Of a stretch of 5,432 nt of DNA, positions 1 through 5,432 are shown piece by piece. The stretch covers positions 1 to 5,432 of the forward strand of contig JAKSUM010000107.1 in the NCBI GenBank assembly GCA_024409025.1, written 5' to 3'. Positions within the stretch are counted from its first letter, which is position 1, and each line of letters opens with the position of its first letter. A program made the translations under genes and the position numbers. This stretch comes from a bacterium (GTDB taxonomy: Bacteria; Vulcanimicrobiota; CADAWZ01). The notes under the pieces were generated by a model that was not told where the DNA came from, ran no database searches, and was given only the letters and a program-made list of their open reading frames with translations.

Positions 1-457
1 TTAATGCTTCCTTGTGCTTCCCTTGCTCTTGAAGGGCTCTGGCATGCATGAAATGTATCTTTGGATTTTTCGGATCCTCTTCCGCCGCTTTCCTGAACCT
101 CTCTTCGGCTTTTGCATATTCCTTTGACTGGAATTCCATCCATCCGGCATTGACTAAAAAATATTTATTTTTACCGTCTGCCTTCAGGCCGCCTTCAAAC
201 GTCTTTTTGAGCTTTGGCATATCTTTTGTTTTCGTGTATATTTCTGCCAGCTTTATATAGTATTTGATATTGTCGGGATCCTTTGACGATGCGTCCGCAT
301 AAAGCCTTGCCGCATTTTCAAAATCGCCCTTTTTGACGTATTCGTCAGCCTTGATGAATGTGTTTGCGTATCTTAGCGTGGGGCTTACCCAATATATGAT
401 CAGTCCTGCAATTGCTATTGTAATTATTGCTGCTGCTGTTATCTGGCTTGTTTTCAT
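1..457 (-). CDS. Membrane-anchored TPR-repeat protein, N-terminal 152 residues (runs off left edge)
   Basis: The visible reading frame opens with ATG at 457-455 and stays open to the left edge, so the C-terminus is missing. Residues about 6-24 form one hydrophobic segment rich in Ile and Ala (ITAAAIITIAIAGLIIYWV). It follows a short MKTSQ N-terminus and has no obvious cleavage site, so it is probably a signal anchor with the rest of the chain outside the cytoplasm. From about residue 35, 34-residue tetratricopeptide repeats follow in register: roughly 35-63, 64-97, 98-131, and a fourth starting at 132. They show the usual small/aromatic pattern (for example YAKAEERFRKAAEEDPKN). TPR arrays are protein-binding scaffolds; no enzymatic function is implied and the partner is unknown. 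The gene starts 7 nt after the stop of the vWA gene, so the two are probably co-transcribed. No purine-rich Shine-Dalgarno lies before the ATG, and no other start codon exists before the upstream in-frame stop. Confidence 0.93.
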   Translation of the reverse strand, partial: MKTSQITAAAIITIAIAGLIIYWVSPTLRYANTFIKADEYVKKGDFENAARLYADASSKDPDNIKYYIKLAEIYTKTKDMPKLKKTFEGGLKADGKNKYFLVNAGWMEFQSKEYAKAEERFRKAAEEDPKNPKIHFMHARALQEQGKHKEAL

Positions 458-464
458 GGTCGTG

Positions 465-1994
465 TCAGAAATTTAATGAATTCTCGAAGGATTCGGAAAA
501 TATGAAGCTTCCTATGTCGTCTATGGATGTCTCGCAGTCGGAAAATTCAGATACAAAATAGGACATGTCGCTTGTCTGCAGGCCTCTTTCGAGCCTGTTT
601 GAAAAATAGCCTGCTTTGACAAGGACGGCATATGGCATTATTCCCGTCTTATCCGCAAAATATGAGTATCCTTCAGAAAATGAAGGCCCTGAATTTTCGT
701 TCCCGTCTGTCACTATGACGGCAACATCTGGCTTTATGCCCTTGTCTGCCATAAGAGAGAATGCCGAGCCCGGAGACGTTCCTGATTCGGAAGCGAATGA
801 CGAGTCGTATGTTTCCTCCCATTTGCTGTCGCTTATGTTTAGCTCCGATGCTTTTTCCGCAAACATAATTACATTGAGCGAGCCTTCCTTTGAAAGCAGT
901 GATGACAGGATGTTTATGAAAGCCTTTCCCTCGTCCTTATGCGCATACATACTGCTTGAATTGTCTATAAGCAGGGCAATCTTCTTTCTTATTGACCTGC
1001 CTTTTTTTATAAGCGAGAGCACGCAGCTGTAGACAAGGCTCTTGAAGCTTGTTGGTGATTTTGGAATATATTTTTTTACTCTGATTATGTCCGATTCTTT
1101 TCTTTTCAGTGGAAGCTTTTTCAGCTTTTTTCTTATAAGGGCGGATATCTCCTCATCCTTTTCAAGGCCTTTGCTTCTCAGGTAATCTATGCACGATATT
1201 ACCTGAGGGGTATCCATTTTTTCAATAAGCTTTTTTGCCGTTTTCTGAGAAAAGAAGCGTATGCTTTTGAGAGCCGTATCCGGAGATATTCCGAACAGCT
1301 CGGCCCTTTCGCATAGTATGTCCGAGTTGCACTCGTTTCTGAATATCCTGAATGTTTCAGCCAGAGATCCTGTTGGCGGATCATTTTCAAATATGATCTT
1401 TTGAGCCCTCTCCGAAGGCCTGATATGAAGTGATGAGTAAAGGAATTTCAGATGCTTCTTCTGCTCGAACAGGCATAAATCAAATTTGCTGTCGTCTTTT
1501 TCAAGCTCTCTAAGATAGGTTTTTATTGCTGTTACGGCGCTTCCGGGAAATTTGCCGTATACCCTCTTGCAGTAATTGACCGCTTCGGCAAGAGCATCGG
1601 GCGACATATCGGGTATTATCCTTGTTCCCGTCTTCCTCAGCTCGGGATTTTCTGAGGATAGAAGATGGGCAAGGAATATCTGCCTGTTCTGTATGCTTTT
1701 TTCACTGTTTACGCAGAATGGCTTTAGAAAATTTGTTTCGGATATACTGCCTCCGGACATGCTTTTGAGGACGAATTTGCATAGCTTTACATATGTCTCG
1801 GGATCGCTTGAGCATATTTTTCTGTGTATGTCCTCAAGAATGTCCAAATCCTGAAGAAATGAGATTGCGAAAGAGCTTATCAGGGCTTTCCTGTAGTCAG
1901 GATGCCCCGGATCCATTTTCTCGAAAGCGTATTTTATCCTCATATGCTTCGAGTTTACTGAGAAATACGAATTCGGAGTTATTCTTATCTTCAT
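465..1994 (-). CDS. Helical-repeat plus vWA-domain protein, Ro60/TROVE-like architecture
   Basis: This 509-residue protein has no signal peptide or membrane segment and is therefore probably cytoplasmic. Residues 1 to ~330 are predicted alpha-helical, with HEAT-like helix pairs and a very basic stretch at 288-312. Residues ~337-509 are a vWA domain with a complete metal-ion-dependent adhesion site: DNSSS at 344-348 (D344, S346, S348), T406 in SGTSPGSAF, and D430 in VTDGNEN. This order, the length (Ro60 is about 540 residues), and the amphipathic helix running into the first vWA strand (about 316-348) resemble Ro60/Rsr proteins, whose TROVE ring binds misfolded RNAs and Y RNAs. The TROVE assignment is inference; other helical-plus-vWA families remain possible. 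The ATG at 1994 is chosen because AGAAGG sits 7 nt upstream. The gene lies 30 nt downstream of a putative small-RNA gene and 7 nt ahead of a TPR gene. The codons look richer in ATA (Ile) than those of the oxidoreductase gene. Confidence 0.93.
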   Translation of the reverse strand: MKIRITPNSYFSVNSKHMRIKYAFEKMDPGHPDYRKALISSFAISFLQDLDILEDIHRKICSSDPETYVKLCKFVLKSMSGGSISETNFLKPFCVNSEKSIQNRQIFLAHLLSSENPELRKTGTRIIPDMSPDALAEAVNYCKRVYGKFPGSAVTAIKTYLRELEKDDSKFDLCLFEQKKHLKFLYSSLHIRPSERAQKIIFENDPPTGSLAETFRIFRNECNSDILCERAELFGISPDTALKSIRFFSQKTAKKLIEKMDTPQVISCIDYLRSKGLEKDEEISALIRKKLKKLPLKRKESDIIRVKKYIPKSPTSFKSLVYSCVLSLIKKGRSIRKKIALLIDNSSSMYAHKDEGKAFINILSSLLSKEGSLNVIMFAEKASELNISDSKWEETYDSSFASESGTSPGSAFSLMADKGIKPDVAVIVTDGNENSGPSFSEGYSYFADKTGIMPYAVLVKAGYFSNRLERGLQTSDMSYFVSEFSDCETSIDDIGSFIFSESFENSLNF

Positions 1995-2001
1995 TTGGAG
2001 G

Positions 2002-2007
2002 CCTTCT
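2002..2007 (-). promoter_or_regulatory. Ribosome binding site of the vWA gene
   Basis: On the minus strand AGAAGG stands 7 nt before the ATG at 1994. It is a moderate Shine-Dalgarno match, but it decides the start: the next in-frame Met (residue 18) has no better site. It lies outside the structured RNA element, after that element's T-run, so the vWA message would need read-through of the T-run or an unseen weak promoter. Confidence 0.55.
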
Positions 2008-2024
2008 GTATTGTTTTTGGAATT

Positions 2025-2039
2025 AAAAAAAGCCTGCGC
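2025..2039 (-). terminator. T-run after the closing helix of the small RNA
   Basis: The 3' arm of P1 (GCGCAGGC, 2039-2032) is followed immediately by seven T (2031-2025). Its partner is the 5' end of the transcript about 100 nt upstream, so this is not an ordinary short hairpin: termination would depend on the RNA's two ends meeting. Some read-through into the vWA gene is likely, since no clear promoter was seen for that gene. Confidence 0.6.
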
Positions 2040-2137
2040 AAGTAATAAAAGCTCTTATTTTAAACTGAGGGCTCTACCTCTTCCCTTCATAGAAAGGATG
2101 CTTTTGTTCCGCAGCTTTTATGTGATGGCGCAGGGCC
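2025..2137 (-). ncRNA. Putative ~113-nt structured small RNA, ends paired; Y-RNA-like candidate
   Basis: The element runs from the predicted start (G at 2137) to the end of a seven-T run at 2025. Four helices can be drawn by hand. P1 closes the molecule: 2136-2128 pairs with 2039-2032, eight pairs, all G-C except one A-U, with a single unpaired C among three consecutive C residues. P2 is a perfect nine-pair helix of 2121-2113 (AUAAAAGCU) with 2053-2045 (AGCUUUUAU). Inside P2 are two small hairpins: P3 at 2098-2083 (UCCUUU / AAGGG arms, loop CUAU) and P4 at 2080-2067 (GAGG / CCUC). The 5' junction (2112-2099) is single-stranded and purine-rich. The T-run follows P1 directly, so P1 would double as the terminator stem. 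I could not match it to 6S, SRP, tmRNA, RNase P RNA, tRNA or any common riboswitch consensus. It could be an independent RNA, for example a partner of the downstream Ro60-like protein, or an attenuating leader of that gene. Confidence 0.7.
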
Positions 2138-2143
2138 TTTTTT

Positions 2144-2172
2144 ATTATAATTTTTTATTATGCTTATGTCAA
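2144..2172 (-). promoter_or_regulatory. Perfect-consensus sigma70 promoter for the small RNA
   Basis: On the minus strand the -35 box TTGACA lies at 2172-2167 and the -10 box TATAAT at 2149-2144, separated by exactly 17 bp (2166-2150). Both hexamers match the sigma70 consensus at every base. A+T-rich sequence just upstream of the -35 (about 2173-2196) could act as an UP element. The expected start, 6-7 bases beyond the -10, is A2138 or G2137, precisely where the 5' arm of the paired-end RNA begins. A promoter this strong suggests abundant constitutive transcription, more typical of a stable RNA than of a low-level protein operon. Confidence 0.9.
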
Positions 2173-2199
2173 TATTTTTTATTTATATTCCTTTCTTGT

Positions 2200-2238
2200 A
2201 AAAAAAAAAGGCTCCGGAAATTTTCCGGAACCTTTTTT
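2200..2238 (-). terminator. Intrinsic terminator of the pyruvate:ferredoxin oxidoreductase gene
   Basis: On the minus strand an eight-pair stem GGTTCCGG / CCGGAGCC (2232-2225 with 2217-2210, one T-G wobble) surrounds an AAAATTT loop and is followed by ten T (2209-2200). It begins 10 nt past the TAG stop at 2249. The plus strand has six T after the same stem (2233-2238), so it may also work in the other direction. It insulates the strong promoter that starts about 28 bp further on. Confidence 0.92.
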
Positions 2239-2248
2239 ATTTTATATG

Positions 2249-5200
2249 CTATTTCTGCATGTCGAGGATGTTCTTGAAGGACTGCATTCTGCGCTGGGTA
2301 TCCTTCTCGGCCTGCTCGAAGAGCTCCTGTGCCTTTTCTTCGCCAAACTTCTTGATGAGGAGTTTGTAGCGGTTTTCGCCTCTTACGAATTCATTGAATG
2401 ATGACTTCGGCTCGGGGGTTTCCCAAGTGAGGGGCTTGTCAGAAGCGGGATTGTATCTGTAAAGCGGCCAGTATCCGCTGTCGACGGCCTTCTTCTGCTC
2501 GGTCTGGGTCTTCATCATGTTTATGCCGTGAGCGATGCAGGGAGCATAGGCGATTATTATTGAGGTTCCTTCGTATGCTTCCGCTTCAGCAAATGCCTTC
2601 ATGGCCTGGGCTCTGTTGGAGCCGAGAGCGATCTGGGCGACGTATACGTTGCCGTAGCTCATGCACATGAATCCGAGGTTCTTCTTGGGAGCGCGCTTGC
2701 CGTTGCTGGCGAATTTGGCTATTGCTCCGATAGGAGTTGACTTTGATGACTGTCCGCCGGTGTTGGAGTAGACTTCGGTGTCAAGAACGAGGATGTTGAT
2801 GTTCTTGCCTGATGCTACTACATGGTAAAGACCGCCGTAGCCGATGTCGTATGCCCAGCCGTCGCCGCCTATGCACCATACGCTCTTGTCGACGAAGTAG
2901 TCGCCGAGGCTCTTAATTGTCTCTGCGAGCTCTTTCTTTTCGCCTTCGGCTGTTGCCGCATAGGCTTCGGCAAGAACCTTGATGTAGCCCTGAAGGGTCA
3001 TTGCGTCAGTGCTCTTGTCTGTCCAGTTTTCGAGAGCCTTTACGAGAGCTGCTGTGAGCTCGCCCTCGGGCTCTGCTGCGATGAACTTCTCTGCGGCATC
3101 CTTGAGAGCGGCTCTCTTGGTGTCTACAGCGAATCTCATTCCATAACCGTATTCGGCATTGTCCTCGAAGAGTGAGTTTGCCCATGCGGGACCTCTGCCT
3201 TCTTTTGTCTTCGTGTAAGGAATGCTCGGGAAGGAAGAGCTGTAGATTGATGAGCAGCCTGTTGCGTTTGCAACGATCATTCTTTCGCCGAAGAGCTGGG
3301 AGATCATCTTGAGATAAGGAGTTTCGCCGCAGCCTGCGCAGGCGCCGGAGAACTCAAAGAGAGGCTTTACGAATCCGAGATTCTTGATGTTGTTCTTGTC
3401 TGCTCCGAGGTTGTCGGTTGCCGCATCAAAGAACTTGTAGTTTTCGGTCTGGCCTTTGGCTCTTGCATCCTCAAGGCTTGTCATTACGAGGCCCTTGGTC
3501 TTTGCAGGGCAGGTCTCGACGCATACGCCGCAGCCGGTGCAGTCGTCAGTGTATACCTGCATGATATACTTTCTGCCTTCAACTGCCTTGGGCTTGATTT
3601 CTGCTGTTACGAATGTTGCCGGAGCATCCTTGAGCTCGTCATCGGTGAGGATCTTTGCTCTGATTGCCGCATGCGGGCAGGAGCTTACGCACTGGTTGCA
3701 CTGTATGCAGTTTTCCTTTACCCATTCGGGAACCTGAGGGGCTATGCCTGTCTTGTCATATCTTGCTGTTCCTGTCGGGAGCGAGCCGTCATATGACATA
3801 TGGGATACGGGGATTGAATCGCCTTTGAGATGGGCGATAGGATCTACTATGTTCTTTGCGAACTCGTCTGCATCCTCAGGGATGAGCTGCTGTACCTTGC
3901 ATACGGATCCTGTTGTCTCAGGAATTATTACTTCCTTGAGGTTTTCGGATGCTTTGTCTACGCAGCCGCAGTTCATATTGATGACTTCTTCGCCCTTCTT
4001 TGCGTAGGTCTTCTTGATTGACTTCTTGATGAGCTCGATTGCATGGTTCTCTTCGAGAACGCCTGAAACCTTGAAGAAGGCGGTCATCATGACTGTGTTG
4101 ATTCTTGCGCCAAGTCCGGCTTCCTTTGAAATCTTGAGAGCATCGATAGTGTAGACCTTGATCTTTCTGTCGATGATGATTCTCTGCATGTCTTCGGGAA
4201 GATGCTTGAAGGCTTCTTCGGGAGTCCATTCCGAGTTAATGAGGAATATTCCGTTTTCCTTGATGCCGCCGATCATGTCAAATCTGCCGATGTATGCGGG
4301 ATTGTGGCATGCTACGAAGTCAGGGTGAGATACGCAGTAGGTTGATCTGATTTTGTTCTTTCCGAATCTGAGGTGGGAGATTGTGCTTCCGTATGACTTC
4401 TTTGAGTCATATACGAAATATCCCTGCGCATACTGCTCGGTGTTGTTGCCGATGATCTTTATGGAGTCCTTGTTTGCGCCGACTGTACCGTCGCTGCCGA
4501 GACCCCAGAATGTGCAGCTGATTGTGCCCTCAGGCGCAGTTATAATTTCTTCGGAGCAGTCTATCGAAAGATTGGTTACATCGTCTTCGATTCCTACTGT
4601 GAAGTTATGAGTGCACTTGCCTGCGAGGTGCTTGTATACGCCGTTTACCATTGAAGGAGTGAATTCCTTGCTGGAAAGTCCGTATCTTCCGCCAATTATG
4701 GTGATGTCTTTTCTGTCCTTGAGGGCAGCTACGACATCGAGATAGAGAGGCTCGCCGACTGCTCCGGGCTCTTTGGTCCTGTCGAGTACGGCTATTCTCT
4801 TTACTGTCTCAGGTATTGCTGCTGCGAAGAGGTCTGATGCGAATGGGCGATAGAGCCTTACGATTACGAGACCGACCTTCTTGCCCTGCTTTCTGAGATA
4901 ATCGATTGTCTCAGAAATCGTTTCGCAGGCGGAGCCTATTGCTACGATGATGTCGGTTGCTTCCGGATCGCCATAGTAATCAAATACATGGTACTGTCTT
5001 CCGGTCTTTGCGGCTACCTTGTCCATATATTCCTGGACGATTCCGGGGACTGCGTTGTAATATTTGTTTACAGTCTCTCTGCCCTGGAAGTATACGTCAG
5101 GGTTCTGAGCTCCTACCTTGCAGTAGGGGGCTTCAGGTCTGAGGGCTCTGTTGCGGAATCTCTCTACATATTCCATCTCGGGATCGAGGAGCTCTTTGAG

Positions 5201-5432
5201 GGTCTCATAGGAGATTTCGTTTATCTTGGTTATCTCGTGGGAGGTTCTGAAGCCGTCAAAGAAGTTGACGAAAGGAACCTGAGCCTTGAGGGTTGCAAGA
5301 TGCGATACCGCTGAAAGATCCATTACTTCCTGAGAGTTGGTTGATGAGAGCATTGCAAAGCCAGTGTTTCTGACTGCCATTACATCGGAGTGATCTCCGA
5401 GGATGGGGAGGGGCTGGCGTGCGAGGGCGCTG
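2249..5432 (-). CDS. nifJ: Pyruvate:ferredoxin (flavodoxin) oxidoreductase, N-terminus beyond right edge
   Basis: This is a single-chain enzyme that converts pyruvate and CoA to acetyl-CoA and CO2, passing two electrons to ferredoxin or flavodoxin in the cytoplasm. The window holds 1060 codons; comparison with the Desulfovibrio africanus enzyme suggests about 110-120 N-terminal residues are missing, including the pyruvate-binding Thr and thiamine-binding Glu of domain I. Numbering from the in-frame Met at 5380 (17 codons precede it): the CoA-domain signature GRYGLSSKEF is at 231-240. Two ferredoxin-type 4Fe-4S sites use Cys558/561/564/568 and Cys614/617/620/624. The proximal cluster uses Cys681/684/709 and Cys948. 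The thiamine diphosphate motif runs from GGDGWAYDIGYGG (838-850) to YSNTGGQ (871-877). The chain ends soon after the catalytic domain, so it lacks the C-terminal extension that shields the proximal cluster in D. africanus. All visible cofactor ligands are present, so the gene appears functional. The codon choice looks like that of a highly expressed gene. Confidence 0.98.
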   Translation of the reverse strand, partial: SALARQPLPILGDHSDVMAVRNTGFAMLSSTNSQEVMDLSAVSHLATLKAQVPFVNFFDGFRTSHEITKINEISYETLKELLDPEMEYVERFRNRALRPEAPYCKVGAQNPDVYFQGRETVNKYYNAVPGIVQEYMDKVAAKTGRQYHVFDYYGDPEATDIIVAIGSACETISETIDYLRKQGKKVGLVIVRLYRPFASDLFAAAIPETVKRIAVLDRTKEPGAVGEPLYLDVVAALKDRKDITIIGGRYGLSSKEFTPSMVNGVYKHLAGKCTHNFTVGIEDDVTNLSIDCSEEIITAPEGTISCTFWGLGSDGTVGANKDSIKIIGNNTEQYAQGYFVYDSKKSYGSTISHLRFGKNKIRSTYCVSHPDFVACHNPAYIGRFDMIGGIKENGIFLINSEWTPEEAFKHLPEDMQRIIIDRKIKVYTIDALKISKEAGLGARINTVMMTAFFKVSGVLEENHAIELIKKSIKKTYAKKGEEVINMNCGCVDKASENLKEVIIPETTGSVCKVQQLIPEDADEFAKNIVDPIAHLKGDSIPVSHMSYDGSLPTGTARYDKTGIAPQVPEWVKENCIQCNQCVSSCPHAAIRAKILTDDELKDAPATFVTAEIKPKAVEGRKYIMQVYTDDCTGCGVCVETCPAKTKGLVMTSLEDARAKGQTENYKFFDAATDNLGADKNNIKNLGFVKPLFEFSGACAGCGETPYLKMISQLFGERMIVANATGCSSIYSSSFPSIPYTKTKEGRGPAWANSLFEDNAEYGYGMRFAVDTKRAALKDAAEKFIAAEPEGELTAALVKALENWTDKSTDAMTLQGYIKVLAEAYAATAEGEKKELAETIKSLGDYFVDKSVWCIGGDGWAYDIGYGGLYHVVASGKNINILVLDTEVYSNTGGQSSKSTPIGAIAKFASNGKRAPKKNLGFMCMSYGNVYVAQIALGSNRAQAMKAFAEAEAYEGTSIIIAYAPCIAHGINMMKTQTEQKKAVDSGYWPLYRYNPASDKPLTWETPEPKSSFNEFVRGENRYKLLIKKFGEEKAQELFEQAEKDTQRRMQSFKNILDMQK

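Noticed and set aside
616..1032. Plus-strand 138-codon frame opposite the vWA domain
   Set aside because: It overlaps the metal-site region of a well-supported vWA domain and has no domain pattern of its own.
1..1994. BatA/BatB/BatC-type vWA plus TPR operon
   Set aside because: Bat vWA proteins are membrane-bound with flanking transmembrane helices; this vWA protein is soluble with a long helical N-terminus, and no MoxR ATPase or DUF58 gene is visible.
2025..2137. Known classes considered for the small RNA: 6S, SRP (4.5S), tRNA, tmRNA, common riboswitches, YrlA with tRNA-like module
   Set aside because: It is too short for 6S, has no SRP GGAA-type domain IV motif, no T-loop sequence GGTTCRA, and no recognisable SAM, TPP, cobalamin, FMN, ZTP, cyclic-di-GMP or purine consensus.
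2200..2238. The CCGGAAATTTTCCGG palindrome as an operator or attachment site
   Set aside because: Its position just after a stop codon, with ten T on the minus strand, is fully explained by an intrinsic terminator.
2011..2277. Plus-strand 88-codon frame across the intergenic gap
   Set aside because: It runs through the small-RNA element, the promoter, the terminator and into the end of the oxidoreductase gene; its hydrophobic look comes from T-rich DNA.
2822..5314. Several plus-strand open frames of 60-117 codons opposite the oxidoreductase gene
   Set aside because: They lie wholly inside a clearly conserved enzyme read on the other strand, resemble no known protein, and lack ribosome-binding sites; they are antisense shadows of its codon pattern.
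1..5432. CRISPR arrays, insertion sequences, tandem repeats, tRNA or rRNA genes
   Set aside because: No repeated spacer-like units, transposase frames, terminal inverted repeats or RNA-gene signatures were found.

Overview
The window looks like chromosomal DNA from an anaerobic bacterium of moderate GC content. It has sigma70-type promoter hexamers, intrinsic terminators with long T-tracts and the standard genetic code (TAG and TGA both used as stops). It also carries a single-chain pyruvate:ferredoxin oxidoreductase, the enzyme strict anaerobes use in place of pyruvate dehydrogenase. The sequence alone does not let me name the phylum. Every supported gene reads on the minus strand, so the order of reading is from right to left.

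Region by region: (1) 2249-5432 is most of a pyruvate:ferredoxin oxidoreductase gene (nifJ-type) whose first ~110-120 codons lie beyond the right edge; it ends in a strong hairpin terminator at 2200-2238. (2) 1995-2248 is an intergenic stretch that is far from empty. It holds a textbook-perfect promoter (TTGACA, 17-bp spacer, TATAAT). The predicted start of that promoter falls on the first bases of a ~113-nt sequence whose 5' and 3' ends pair with each other, with a run of seven T directly after the 3' arm. I read this as a small structured RNA gene. (3) 465-1994 encodes a 509-residue soluble protein: a long alpha-helical N-terminal region followed by a C-terminal von Willebrand factor A (vWA) domain with an intact metal-ion site. 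This is the layout and length of Ro60/Rsr (TROVE) proteins. (4) 2-457 is the start of a membrane-anchored TPR protein, running off the left edge and beginning 7 nt after the stop of the vWA gene.

The most interesting reading joins regions 2 and 3. A small RNA with paired ends and a single bulged C in its closing helix is encoded just upstream of a protein with Ro60-like architecture. In bacteria with known Ro (Rsr) proteins, Y RNAs are often encoded next to rsr. This could therefore be a diverged Ro/Y-like ribonucleoprotein cassette, with the TPR protein as a possible third member. The rival explanation is that the RNA is a cis-acting leader or attenuator of the vWA-TPR operon. The protein's TROVE relationship is inferred from layout and local pattern, not from a search.
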